Shown here piece after piece: positions 28,465 to 38,500 of a DNA stretch of 64,000 bases (position 1 is its first letter; each line of letters begins with the position of its first letter). The stretch is from Bacteroidota bacterium. GTDB taxonomy: Bacteria; Bacteroidota; Bacteroidia; Bacteroidales; UBA10428. Under the pieces are notes generated by a model. It was not told where the DNA came from. It ran no database searches and saw only the letters and a list, made by a program, of their open reading frames with translations. Position numbers and translations under genes: made by a program. The DNA is taken from positions 77,403-141,402 of the forward strand of contig JAEZZA010000012.1 of NCBI GenBank assembly GCA_023442525.1. The letters run 5' to 3'.

Positions 28465-28495
28465 CAAATATAATAAACACTAAAGTAATTCCAGA
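28465..28495 (-). promoter_or_regulatory. Probable promoter for DUF2905 gene
   Basis: On the minus strand, TATATTTG (28472-28465) matches the -7 consensus at all fixed positions. A TCTG at 28495-28492, spaced by 19 bases, fits the -33 TTTG at three of four. The leader before the ATG at 28454 would be very short. Confidence 0.45.
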
Positions 28496-28590
28496 GTTGT
28501 GAAGTCAGTTCATATACTTTAATTATCAGGCAGTAACCAGTCAGAAATTATTTTATCGGAAAATTTTTAATTCAAGTGATGATATTTTAA

Positions 28591-28704
28591 AAATTCCGGG
28601 CTTTAAATATAGAAAGCGAAGGAAGTGATGAATTTGCAAAACTTGTTTTGCAAGATCAATATGATAATGTATTATACCCGGCGATGGAAGTGCTTGCTAT
28701 ATAA
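28591..28704 (+). other. Possible coding remnant and inverted repeat upstream of PKD gene
   Basis: This gap of nearly 290 bp holds no full gene. One frame stays open for 37 codons without a start and reads plausibly protein-like (IESEGSDEFAKLVLQDQYD, then NVLYPAMEVLAI and a stop). Inside it are 9-base inverted arms, TTGCAAAAC and GTTTTGCAA, at 28634-28653 with a 2-base spacer. It may be a decayed gene end or a regulatory palindrome; neither is established. Confidence 0.25.
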
Positions 28705-28741
28705 AAAACCTCAATACTGAATTTCATTAAAACTAACTCTT

Positions 28742-29683
28742 ATGAAAAAACAATCCGTTTTCTTTATTGCAGCAACCCTGATGGCTGTTCTATTAATTTC
28801 CTGTGAAAAAGATGATCCGCCAACAGCTTCATTCACGGCAGCAATTAATGGTTACGAAGTTACTTTTACATCTAAAGTAACAAAAGCTACTACTTATTCC
28901 TGGGATTTCGGCGACGGAGGTACAAGCACGGAAGCTAATCCGGTTCACACTTACGATGAGTCGGGTACGTTTACTGTGAAACTCACTGTAAAGGGCGACG
29001 GAGGCCAGGCTGTTGCAACTGAAGAAGTTGAAGTTCTTGCCTCATTTGAAGAATTGTTAACGGGTGGACCCTCAGCTCCGAACGGGAAGACGTGGGTACT
29101 TTGTCGCGGCTACGAAGCCGGTGTAGACGGCGGAGGAGTGATTAATAACGACATGTGGGTTATGCTGGGTAGCGAGGAGAATGCTCTTGATGTTATTGGT
29201 ATGGGCCAGGAATATGACAATGAATTTACCTTTTATTATGACGGTACCTATGAAATAAATCTTGTGAATGATACCGCAATAGCAGCCACCTTATTCGGAA
29301 TTTTCGGCGGTGAGGTAACTTTGTATACTATGGAAGATAATGCTCTTGGTCTGAATCTTTCATCATATACAGTACCCGAAAATGCAACATGGACTCTGCA
29401 TGAAGAGCCTCTGGTAATTGACGTTATCACAAATCCTTTGGGAACTGATGTACCTGCCCCTCATGGCGACGTTACAATTACCGGAAAGAAATGGATATCG
29501 TTAAGCGAAGGCGCTTATTTTGGAATTCTGGACTTTCCTTCAACACGTAAATTTGTAATCAAGGAAATAACGGAAGACAAGATGAAGGTAGCACTGTTTG
29601 TATGTGCATATTGGAGTGATCCGACGGGATCAGGCAGTATACCTACCTATTTCTATCATCTGACTTTTGTTCCTAAAGAATAG
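28742..29683 (+). CDS. PKD-domain surface lipoprotein
   Basis: A 313-residue lipoprotein. The signal ends with the lipobox LLISC (Cys21), followed by the acidic EKDD that commonly routes lipoproteins to the cell surface in Bacteroidota. A PKD domain covers about residues 28-100, with TYSWDFGDGGTSTE, NPVHTYDESGTFTVKLTV. The remaining 200 residues look like the glycan-binding or hydrolase-like C-terminal half found in SusE/F-neighbour proteins (PNGKTWVLCRG at its start), but I cannot assign a family. It is followed by a good terminator, so it is monocistronic. A surface binding role is inferred. Confidence 0.78.
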   Translation: MKKQSVFFIAATLMAVLLISCEKDDPPTASFTAAINGYEVTFTSKVTKATTYSWDFGDGGTSTEANPVHTYDESGTFTVKLTVKGDGGQAVATEEVEVLASFEELLTGGPSAPNGKTWVLCRGYEAGVDGGGVINNDMWVMLGSEENALDVIGMGQEYDNEFTFYYDGTYEINLVNDTAIAATLFGIFGGEVTLYTMEDNALGLNLSSYTVPENATWTLHEEPLVIDVITNPLGTDVPAPHGDVTITGKKWISLSEGAYFGILDFPSTRKFVIKEITEDKMKVALFVCAYWSDPTGSGSIPTYFYHLTFVPKE

Positions 29684-29704
29684 TCAATATTTAGTCAGTG
29701 TTAT

Positions 29705-29748
29705 AAAAGCCATGATGCACACTATGTGTGTGTATCGGGCTTTTTTTT
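29705..29748 (+). terminator. Intrinsic terminator after PKD lipoprotein
   Basis: AAAAGCC (29705-29711) pairs with GGCTTTT (29738-29744), with further inner pairing (GCACA with TGTGT-like bases), and runs straight into eight T residues. It lies 22 bp after the stop codon. Confidence 0.75.
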
Positions 29749-29768
29749 GGAATCCCCATACCTGAAAT

Positions 29769-31424
29769 ATGAAAAGCATATTATATGTAGCGATCATTAC
29801 ATTGATCTGGATGATGCCGGGAATTACCGGTATATCGGTTAATGCACAGGAATTTAACTGTCCTGGAATTATGGAATTAAATGTTCGTATGAACGACGGT
29901 GTGAACCTGAGCACTACGGTTTTTTTACCGGGAGGAAAGAAAAAATGTTCTGCTGTGCTGGTTCGCACTCCTTATGATAAAAATGCAGAGGCATGGATGG
30001 GTAAAGCTTTCAAAATGTTCGGAATTGCAGTGATTCTACAGGACGTCAGAGGAAGGAATAAATCAGAAGGAGAGTTTTACCCGTTCATAAATGAACGCGA
30101 AGATGGTCTTGCCACATTAAGGTGGATAAGGCAGCAACCATGGTCTGACGGCGTGGTCGCCGGATGGGGCGCCAGTTATGTCGGTTTTACTCAATGGGCA
30201 ATATCCGACTCGCTCGACTTTCTGACGTTGCTCGTGACCGGAGCCAGCCTTTTTGATTTTGTTTATCCTGACGGCCTCTTCTCACTTCAGTCAGCTTTTA
30301 CCTGGGGTATTCAAAATGCAGGAAACAGAACGACAGAGGTACCACAACAAAAACTTCTCGCAGCAATGAAGATGCTTCCCTTATCTGCGGCAGATGATTC
30401 CGTTTCTGGTGATATCAATTTTATTAACGATTGGATCCGGCACGAAGAATATGACTCATATTGGCAGAATTTGAATTTCAGAGGGATTACAAAAGCCCCC
30501 CTGATATCGATGGCCGGATGGTACGACATATTCCTTAAGGCTCAGATCGAAGATTTTCAAGCCTTACAGGCCGGTTTCCCTGATCAGGATCAAAGGCTTG
30601 TAATTGGCCCCTGGTGCCATGGTTCACCTGCTGAACCAAATGACTACGGCGGATTAAAGAAGACCGGCAAGCCTGCCAAGATTTTCCATTATGTAAAAAA
30701 TCACCTGAAAGGTAAGAAGAACAAGCTCACATCGCCTCTGAAAGATACCCGGTACAACCTGTTTATCATGGAAAGAAACGAATATGTCGGTTCGGATGTC
30801 TGGCCACCAAAGGAGACCAAAATGGTTCCATATTATATTGGACCTTCAGGTTATCTCAACCCGCAGCCTCCGTCAGAAGGAGGAAGACTTTCATATATTT
30901 ATTCACCGGCCGATCCATATCCCAGTTTTGGAGGCACAGCTCTTGGATCAGCGATTGGCGCGGCAAGACAAAATGAAAACATTTCACGGAAAGACCAACT
31001 GGTTTTTGAAACCAAAATAACCGGAGATCCACTGATATTGCTGGGCCCTGTAGATGCCACCTTATGGGTGTCGAGCGATGTTGCGAAAACCGATTTTATG
31101 ATTGAACTACAGGATGTATTTCCCGATGGAAAGATCATAAATATACAGGAAGGAGGAGCAACAGTGAAAACAACAGGCACAAAACCGGGGAAAACTTTGA
31201 TTTCGGTTTGGGCAACAGGTTATCAGCTTAATCCCGGCCATACTCTGAGAGTAGTCATATCCTCGAGCTGGTTTCCCCGGTTTAACAGGAATCTTAACAC
31301 GGATCAGCCTTCATTTTCTGCCACAGATATGTCAGACGCCCGGCAACAGGTTTTCTATGGCCCGGATACGCCTTCAGCTATAAACTTGCCTGTATATACT
31401 ATTCCAGGGAAAAAACGCCAGTAG
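29769..31424 (+). CDS. Secreted CocE/NonD (S15) family acyl hydrolase
   Basis: A 551-residue alpha/beta hydrolase of the X-Pro dipeptidyl-peptidase S15/CocE group. After a signal peptide ending SVNAQE, the hydrolase core shows AVLVRTPYDKNAE, QDVRGRNKSEGEFYPF and the nucleophile elbow GWGASYVGF, with the presumed catalytic Ser136. VIGPWCHGSPAEPNDYG supplies the expected His region. A C-terminal jelly roll begins near 390 and contains PVDATLWVSSDVAKTDFMI. Relatives include cocaine esterase, alpha-amino-acid ester hydrolases and glutaryl-7-ACA acylase. The stop is 36 bp before a penicillin-acylase-type gene, so the two secreted amidohydrolases are probably cotranscribed. The real substrate is unknown. 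Confidence 0.87.
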   Translation: MKSILYVAIITLIWMMPGITGISVNAQEFNCPGIMELNVRMNDGVNLSTTVFLPGGKKKCSAVLVRTPYDKNAEAWMGKAFKMFGIAVILQDVRGRNKSEGEFYPFINEREDGLATLRWIRQQPWSDGVVAGWGASYVGFTQWAISDSLDFLTLLVTGASLFDFVYPDGLFSLQSAFTWGIQNAGNRTTEVPQQKLLAAMKMLPLSAADDSVSGDINFINDWIRHEEYDSYWQNLNFRGITKAPLISMAGWYDIFLKAQIEDFQALQAGFPDQDQRLVIGPWCHGSPAEPNDYGGLKKTGKPAKIFHYVKNHLKGKKNKLTSPLKDTRYNLFIMERNEYVGSDVWPPKETKMVPYYIGPSGYLNPQPPSEGGRLSYIYSPADPYPSFGGTALGSAIGAARQNENISRKDQLVFETKITGDPLILLGPVDATLWVSSDVAKTDFMIELQDVFPDGKIINIQEGGATVKTTGTKPGKTLISVWATGYQLNPGHTLRVVISSSWFPRFNRNLNTDQPSFSATDMSDARQQVFYGPDTPSAINLPVYTIPGKKRQ

Positions 31425-31460
31425 GATCAGAATTATTTATCATCACTTGAAGTTATACTT

Positions 31461-33539
31461 ATGAATCGAATTATTAAACAATTATCCAAAGCAGCATTTG
31501 CGCTTTTGCTGATTCATGGCTCGTGCGCATTATCTCAAAGCCGTGATCCGGAAACTGAAGTGTTGTGGGATAAGTTCGGAGTACCTCATGTTTTTGCCAA
31601 TGATCTTAATGATATGTATTATGCCTATGGTTGGGCACAAATGAGAAATCATGCCGATCTGATACTCAAACTGTATGGCCAGGCACGGGGGAAGGCCTCT
31701 GAGTACTGGGGCCCGGAATATCTTAAAATCGATGAGATGATAGGTTTATACGAAATACCGGAAAAGGCAAGCCTGAATTGCGAACGTATTCCTGAACCTT
31801 ATAAATCATATCTCGACAACTTTGTAAAAGGCATTAATGATTTTGCCGCAGCAAACACCGGAATCATCAGTGCCCAATACAGACAGGCGCTACCCGTTAC
31901 AGCCCATGATATTATGTCGCACGTACTTCGTGTACTGTGTATTGAATTTCTGGCGTATGACGATTTGAATGCGATTGGTCAGATGGCGGGCAATGGATCA
32001 AATGCCTATGCAATTGCTCCCTCAAGATCGGCATCAGGGAATGCCCTTTTGCTTACAAATCCGCACCTTCCCTGGTATGATTTCCATACATGGTTTGAAG
32101 CCCACCTGAAGGGACCGGGTTTTGATGCTTACGGAATTTCCATGGTTGGCATGCCGACACTTTCAATGGCATTTAATAAAAACCTGGGCTGGGCATTTAC
32201 TGTGAATACGCTTGATGCCGCTGACCGGTATCAATTAAAGCTCGCCGACGGCGGTTATATTGTGGATGGCAAAGTTAATCCTTTCAGATACAAAGAAAAA
32301 ATAATCAAGGTGATCCAACCCGATGGCAGTGTTGTTGAAGTAAAAAAGGTATTCAAATACTCAATGCATGGCCCGGTTGTGGCAGAAAAGGATGGGATGG
32401 CTTTTGCACTGCGTATTGCGGGTTATGATAACTTCCGGATTTTTGAACAGTACCATAAGATGGCCTCATCTGAAAACATAATCGAATTCGAAAACGCAAT
32501 GAAAATGCTTCAGAATCCGATGTTCAATATTCTATATGCCGACAGATCGGGGAATATTTTATATATCTTCAATGGTAATGTTCCGCGGCGACCTTCGGGT
32601 GATTTTGGATACTGGAAGGGAATAGTAGACGGAACCAGGTCGGACTTCATCTGGGATCAGTATCATACTTACGAAGAGTTGCCCAGAATATTGAATCCTG
32701 AATCAGGCTTTCTTCAGAACTGTAATGATCCGCCATGGACAACAACCTGGCCGGCAGCTCTGAACCCGGAGGATTACCCTTCGTACATGTCGCCTCAGTT
32801 CATGCATTTCAGAGCACAACGTGCCATGAATATGATAGTGAATGTTCCTTCAATTTCCATGGAGCAGTTGGCAGGATTTAAATACAATACAGTAATGGAA
32901 GTTGCCGAGCGATTCCTGGACGATCTTCTTGAGGCAGCAGCAACGAGTTCTGATTTATCGGTGAAAGAAGCAGCCATAGTACTTAAAAACTGGGATAAAT
33001 CGACAGATACTGCCAGCAGAGGTGCTGTACTATTTGCAGCCTGGTTTAATAAGTTGCGGGGTGATATGTTTAAGGTACCATGGGATCCGCGACAGCCCTC
33101 AACTACGCCCGACGGGCTGAAAGACTCTGAAAAAGCCGTTGACCTTCTGGCAGAAGCGATAACCGAGGTCAAATCAAGATATGGATCAGTGGATGTTGAA
33201 TGGGGAGTTGTACACCGTTTCAGAGGGCCCGGATCGGATTATCCGGCAAATGGAGGCTCAGGTAATTACGGAATATTCAGAACGATTGATTACATGGATA
33301 TTTCGTCCACGACAAAGCAGGCTGTATTTGGAGACACATACATTGCTGTTACCGAGTTCGGTGATACCATAAAAGCGCAGGTATTGCTGGGCTATGGAAA
33401 TGCAACTCAACCAGGAAATCCCCATGCAGGCGATCAGCTCAGGATGGCATCGGAGAAAAAACTAAGGCCGGCTCTGCTGAACCGGAATGACATTATGGAA
33501 AACCTTGAGGAGATTGAGAAATTAGTCGTTCCTAAATGA
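31461..33539 (+). CDS. Secreted penicillin acylase family (S45) amidase
   Basis: A 692-residue N-terminal-nucleophile hydrolase. It has a signal peptide ending ALSQS, then the alpha-chain region with VLWDKFGVPHVFANDLNDM and YGWAQMRNHAD. The autocatalytic site is in MAGNGSNAYAIAPSRSASG, where Ser180 would become the N-terminal nucleophile of the beta chain. LLTNPHLPWYDFHTWFEAHL and GWAFTVNTLDAADRYQ are typical of the subgroup that includes acyl-homoserine-lactone acylases. Whether it cleaves AHLs, beta-lactams or other N-acyl compounds cannot be told. It probably forms an operon with the S15 hydrolase upstream. It is separate from the sigma factor gene, which starts 113 bp later. Confidence 0.87.
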   Translation: MNRIIKQLSKAAFALLLIHGSCALSQSRDPETEVLWDKFGVPHVFANDLNDMYYAYGWAQMRNHADLILKLYGQARGKASEYWGPEYLKIDEMIGLYEIPEKASLNCERIPEPYKSYLDNFVKGINDFAAANTGIISAQYRQALPVTAHDIMSHVLRVLCIEFLAYDDLNAIGQMAGNGSNAYAIAPSRSASGNALLLTNPHLPWYDFHTWFEAHLKGPGFDAYGISMVGMPTLSMAFNKNLGWAFTVNTLDAADRYQLKLADGGYIVDGKVNPFRYKEKIIKVIQPDGSVVEVKKVFKYSMHGPVVAEKDGMAFALRIAGYDNFRIFEQYHKMASSENIIEFENAMKMLQNPMFNILYADRSGNILYIFNGNVPRRPSGDFGYWKGIVDGTRSDFIWDQYHTYEELPRILNPESGFLQNCNDPPWTTTWPAALNPEDYPSYMSPQFMHFRAQRAMNMIVNVPSISMEQLAGFKYNTVMEVAERFLDDLLEAAATSSDLSVKEAAIVLKNWDKSTDTASRGAVLFAAWFNKLRGDMFKVPWDPRQPSTTPDGLKDSEKAVDLLAEAITEVKSRYGSVDVEWGVVHRFRGPGSDYPANGGSGNYGIFRTIDYMDISSTTKQAVFGDTYIAVTEFGDTIKAQVLLGYGNATQPGNPHAGDQLRMASEKKLRPALLNRNDIMENLEEIEKLVVPK

Positions 33540-33652
33540 TTGATAAATCAGTAGGATTTCTCATGAAAATATTTATCTTCGTATACACTCCAAACCTCCT
33601 GTATCCGGTAAACTCCTGTTTCATATGTCCGCCTTCTGAAATGTGATCATAT

Positions 33653-34210
33653 ATGAGGTTCTGCAGGGACAATGATGTCGATATCTGGCGCAAATTCAAA
33701 CAGGGCGATAACGAAGCGTTTTCTGTTATTTACCGGAACTTTTCATCCAGGCTATTTTTATACGGGTTAAAGATCACTCGAAATCGGACGCTGATTGAGG
33801 ATGCACTACAGGACTTGTTTCTGGAGCTGATACGGAATCGCCGGACTATAGGCGATACAGATAATATTCTTAGTTACTTGCTGACCTGCTTTCGCAGAAA
33901 GCTATTCAGGAAATTGAAAAGTGAATACCGGTACGATCTTGTGGAAGATACTCCTGAATATCCTTTTGAAGTAATGTATTCTGTTGAACATGAAATGGTG
34001 CTTGATGAAAGTAAGAACCGAAGGAATATGCTGTTCATTGATGCTCTGAAACAGCTATCACCACGACAGAAGGAGGCTATTTACCTCAGGTTTACAAGCG
34101 GGCTTGCTTACGAAGAAGTTTCAGATATTATGGAAATGAGTCTTGAAGCATGCCGCAATCTCATTTACAGAGCAATCAAATCGTTAAAGGACGGATTAAA
34201 AAACAGGTAA
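33653..34210 (+). CDS. ECF RNA polymerase sigma factor
   Basis: A 185-residue sigma-70 factor of the extracytoplasmic-function class. Region 2 spans about 10-80, with FKQGDNEAFSVIYRNF and IEDALQDLFLELI. Region 4 spans about 125-182, with LSPRQKEAIYLRFTSGLAYE and the recognition helix MEMSLEACRNLIYRAIKSLK. It lacks an extra N- or C-terminal domain. With the FecR and STN-containing SusC genes directly downstream, it forms the standard Bacteroidota trans-envelope relay: substrate at SusC, signal through FecR, release of sigma, transcription of the locus. The start at 33653 gives the usual short N-terminus. Confidence 0.93.
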   Translation: MRFCRDNDVDIWRKFKQGDNEAFSVIYRNFSSRLFLYGLKITRNRTLIEDALQDLFLELIRNRRTIGDTDNILSYLLTCFRRKLFRKLKSEYRYDLVEDTPEYPFEVMYSVEHEMVLDESKNRRNMLFIDALKQLSPRQKEAIYLRFTSGLAYEEVSDIMEMSLEACRNLIYRAIKSLKDGLKNR

Positions 34211-34272
34211 AATTTTTAAAAAATTGATGATGTTTTCATATATGTTGTCTTTATCTAATAAAGGATTATTCA

Positions 34273-35454
34273 ATGAATCCCGATAAATTTCTTTCATATT
34301 CCGTTGAAGAGATTGTTCCCGACCAGGATTTCATTCACTGGGTATTGCATCCCGACAAGGAGAGCGATACGTTATGGAAAAACTATCTGGAACAGCATCC
34401 GGATATGAAAAATAAAATCCGGGATGCAGCATTTATTGTGCGTTCACTCCAGCCGGTCGAGCCCGAAGCTATTGATGAAAGTCTGAACAGGGTTTTGGAA
34501 TCGGTGCTTACGGCTGAAAGCACCCGGAAGCACCGGATTGTAGTATCATTTATGAAATATGCTGCCGGTATACTGCTGATTTTGGCTGCCGGAACCATTT
34601 ATTATGTTGCAAAGCATACTGCGGACGAGTTTCCTCTCACTGCAATGGAATCCCAATCAATCAACAAGGGAAGAATAATACTTGCCGACGGGACTTCGCA
34701 TGAATTTGACACGGACCGGACTAATATAAGGCAATCTGCGTGTGGGAAAGTCCTGGTAAATGACGATACCCTTGTGATTCATTCTAAAGCTTCAGGATCC
34801 GACCGGAAGGCGCTCAACCGTATCATTATTCCCTACGGGAAAAGATCAGAAATCACATTGTCCGACGGCACACATATATGGCTGAATTCAGGGAGCCAGA
34901 TATCTTATCCGGCAGAATTCCGTGATGATACCAGGGAAGTGTATCTTTCGGGTGAAGCCTATTTTGATGTAAGCCCCGATGTTCAAAAACCTTTTATAGT
35001 ATTTACAAAAGATATCCGGATACGTGTATTGGGGACTTCTTTTAACGTTTCATCGTATTCTGCAGATAACATTACCCAAACTGTGCTGGTGAACGGGGCG
35101 GTTAAAATTACCCAGAACGGGTTACTGGCCCGCTCAATCGAAATGAAACCCGGCGAAAGAGTAGTATACAATAAAACTCATGAATCTTTTAATAAAGACC
35201 GGGTAAATGTGGAATTATACTCATCGTGGATTGATGGCTATCTTATTTTCGATAATGAGCCCACCAGTGAAATAATCAAACGGCTGGAAAGGATATACAA
35301 TCAACGGATTATTGCCGACCCTGGCTTGTCAGCCATATCTTTTTCGGGAAAACTCGACCTTCAGGAAGACATCAAAGATGTGCTCGACAATATTGCTTTC
35401 GCATCCGGACTGAATGTAAGTAAAAGCGGAGAGTATTTTATAATTAAACCCTGA
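34273..35454 (+). CDS. FecR family anti-sigma factor
   Basis: A 393-residue transmembrane regulator: a cytoplasmic sigma-binding segment (about 1-90), one membrane helix near 95-115 (KYAAGILLILAAGTIYYVA), then a periplasmic FecR domain at about 175-285 with GKRSEITLSDGTHIWLNSGS and VYLSGEAYFDVSPDVQKPF. The C-terminal DUF4974/STN-like domain includes ISFSGKLDLQEDIKDVLDNI. It receives the state of the SusC-type transporter's N-terminal STN domain and controls the sigma factor encoded 62 bp upstream. A hairpin terminator follows before SusC, so the transporter genes can be expressed separately from the regulators. Confidence 0.93.
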   Translation: MNPDKFLSYSVEEIVPDQDFIHWVLHPDKESDTLWKNYLEQHPDMKNKIRDAAFIVRSLQPVEPEAIDESLNRVLESVLTAESTRKHRIVVSFMKYAAGILLILAAGTIYYVAKHTADEFPLTAMESQSINKGRIILADGTSHEFDTDRTNIRQSACGKVLVNDDTLVIHSKASGSDRKALNRIIIPYGKRSEITLSDGTHIWLNSGSQISYPAEFRDDTREVYLSGEAYFDVSPDVQKPFIVFTKDIRIRVLGTSFNVSSYSADNITQTVLVNGAVKITQNGLLARSIEMKPGERVVYNKTHESFNKDRVNVELYSSWIDGYLIFDNEPTSEIIKRLERIYNQRIIADPGLSAISFSGKLDLQEDIKDVLDNIAFASGLNVSKSGEYFIIKP

Positions 35455-35493
35455 TGATCATGAAAATTTAGAGGCGATTCGGTATAAATCAAA

Positions 35494-35529
35494 AAAACCG
35501 GGATATGCGCCTAAACAGATCCCGGTTTT
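35494..35529 (+). terminator. Hairpin between FecR and SusC genes
   Basis: AAAACCGGGAT (35494-35504) pairs perfectly with ATCCCGGTTTT (35519-35529) across a 14-base loop. The A and T tracts at the ends make it a bidirectional intrinsic terminator. It separates the regulatory pair from the SusC-led operon. Confidence 0.75.
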
Positions 35530-35585
35530 ATGAGATTTAACTAACCTGCATAAGGCTAATTAACTAATACAAAACATTCAAAATT

Positions 35586-38500
35586 ATGAAAAAATTACGA
35601 ATTGGCGGGGTTTGTATTCCTTATTACAAAAAATTCTTACTCATCATGCGTATCTCAATAATTCTGGTTCTGGCCACTACGGCTCTGGCTTTTGCCGAAA
35701 CAACCTATTCTCAGAATACGCGTTTGTCACTTTCGGTACAAGATAAATCACTTCTTGAAGTTTTCCAGGAAATTGAGGGGCAATCGGAGTTCTTGTTCTT
35801 CTATCAGGACCAACAGATCGATCTGAGGGATAAAGTCACCGTTGATTTGAATGATATGAGCATTGGGGCCATATTGGATGCTTTATTAACCGGAAGAGGA
35901 TATACTTATCTGATCCGCGACCGGCAAATTGTAATTGGCAAGTCGCAGGTTCAGGAAACAAAAAATGATACGGAATATAAGCGGATATTCACCACTATTC
36001 TCCAGCCATTTCAGGTTACAGGGATGGTAACCGATGAATCCACAGGTGAGCCACTCGTTGGAGTGAATATTATGATCCGTGGTACTCAACAGGGTACAAT
36101 AACCAGCATAACCGGAAAGTATGTCATTAATGTTCCTTCCGACACATCAACGCTTATATTTTCTTATGTAGGCTATGTACCTGAGAACATTCGTGTTGAC
36201 GGAAAAAACGTAATTGACATCGCTCTTACGCCTGATATTGGGCGACTCCAGGAAGTGGTTGTAATTGGTTACGGTACGCAACGAAAAGTAAACTTGTCGG
36301 GTGCTGTAGATGTGGTAACATCACAGGAATTGGAAAGCCGTCCGGTGAACAACGTGGTTCAGGCTCTTCAGGGTTTGTCGCCCAGCCTGAATATTACTCC
36401 GGGTAATGAAGGGGGTGAGGTAGGAGGAAAAATGATTATGAATATCAGAGGATCCGGGTCGATAAATGGTTCAGGTGGCAAGCCTTATATTCTGGTTGAC
36501 GGCATTGAACAGGATATCTATAACATTAATCCCGATGATATTGAAAGTATTTCGGTATTAAAAGATGCCGCTTCTTCATCTATATATGGTGCCCGTGCCG
36601 CATTCGGAGTTATATTGATCACAACAAAAAAAGGAAATAAAGATGGTATATCCGTAACATACTCTAATAATTTTTCATTTGCCAAACCCACCAGGGTTCC
36701 TCACTCTGTTAACTCACTGAAGTTTGCCGAGTACTTTAATGAAGCTTCGGTTAATGACGGAAGTCCTGCATTGTTCCAGCCAATTATAATAGAGAACATA
36801 AAGAAATACCAGGCCGGAGAGATTGATTACTGGACCGTACCTATTCCCTGGTCGCCCCTGTATTGGCTAAGTTATTCAGGTTCCTGGGCTAATACCGACT
36901 GGTATAAAGAACATTACAAGGAATGGGTACCCAACAGCACTCATAGCGTGAGTTTGAACGGAGGTAATGAAAGAACCCAGTTTTTTGTATCGGGTTCAAC
37001 ACTAAACCAGGAAGGATTGCTTGTTATTGGTAACGACAGTCATGTGCGTAACACATTGAATGCCAAGATTAATACTAAGGTATACGACTGGCTGAGATTC
37101 AATTTTTCAACAAAATACTTCAGAAAGAATGTAAACCGGCCGAGTTATGATAAGGGAGAGTATTATCATAGCCTTGCACGGCAGTGGCCTACCAACGCCC
37201 CTTATTATCCTGATGGCACCCTGGCTTATGAGAATGTTCAGATATGGCTTGAACAGGGAGGGAGATACGATGAAAACCAGAATGAATTTACCATTATCCC
37301 CGGATTGGAAATTGAACCAATGAAGGGATGGGTAATCTATGCAAATTACAGGTGGAAAATGAACACCAGCGGTGTTACAAACCATGAGGCAAAAGTGGTT
37401 GGCACGTTGGTAAACGGAGCCAAAACATACCTGAGATCCAATAATAATTTCACCAGTTACGACTATGAGAGTTATTATAACTCGCCGAACCTTTATACAA
37501 CCTACACCAAATCTTTTGGCAATCACAATTTCGTGATATTGGCCGGATTTGAACAGGAGTTGATGGAATACCGTTCGACATATGCCAAACGCTGGGATCT
37601 GGTAAGTGACAAGGTGCCGTCGCTCAACACGGCAACGGGAAAGCAGGAATCATCCGGAACCCTCGGTCATTTTTCAACACGAAGCTATTTTGGACGATTG
37701 AATTATAATTTCCGTGAGAAGTACCTGTTAGAATTTTCAATAAGAAGGGACGGATCATCAAAATTCGAAGAAAATTACCGATGGGGATTATTCCCGTCTG
37801 TATCTGCTGCTTATGTGGTTTCAAAGGAATCGTTCTGGAAACCACTGGAAGATGTGGTAAACATGTTTAAGTTGAGAACTTCTTACGGGTCGTTGGGTAA
37901 CCAGGATGTCGACAATTACCTTTATGTGGAACGGTTGCCGATCTTTACCAACCTGCAATATGTAATGGCCGACGGTCTACCCAATTACGTGGGTATGGCC
38001 AATCTGATGAGCCCTGCGCTCACATGGGAGAAGGTGAGGACAAGAAATTACGGATTCGATGCCGGGTTCTTAAGAAACAGGCTTAATATTTCGTTCGATT
38101 ACTTTGTTCGCAATACATTCGACATGCTTGGGCCTGCAGAATCGTTACCGGCTGTTCTCGGAACAGGAGTGCCCAGTTCAAACAATGCTTCGTTGCAAAG
38201 TAAAGGATTTGAGGTCGTACTGGGATGGAAAGACAACATCAGGAACTTCTCATACGATTTGAAATTCCTGGTATCCGACGCCACTTCAACGATAACCAGG
38301 TATTATAATCCTCAGAAACTGCTTACCAACGGATATTATGAGGGTGCCCAACTCGGAGAAATATGGGGATTCACAACAGTGGGTCTGTTTGAATCGGATG
38401 AGGAAGCACAGACCATCGATCAGTCGTACCTCTCAACCGAGCCCTGGAGAGCAGGGGATGTTCACTATGCCGATCTTAACAATGACGGGAAAATCAATAT

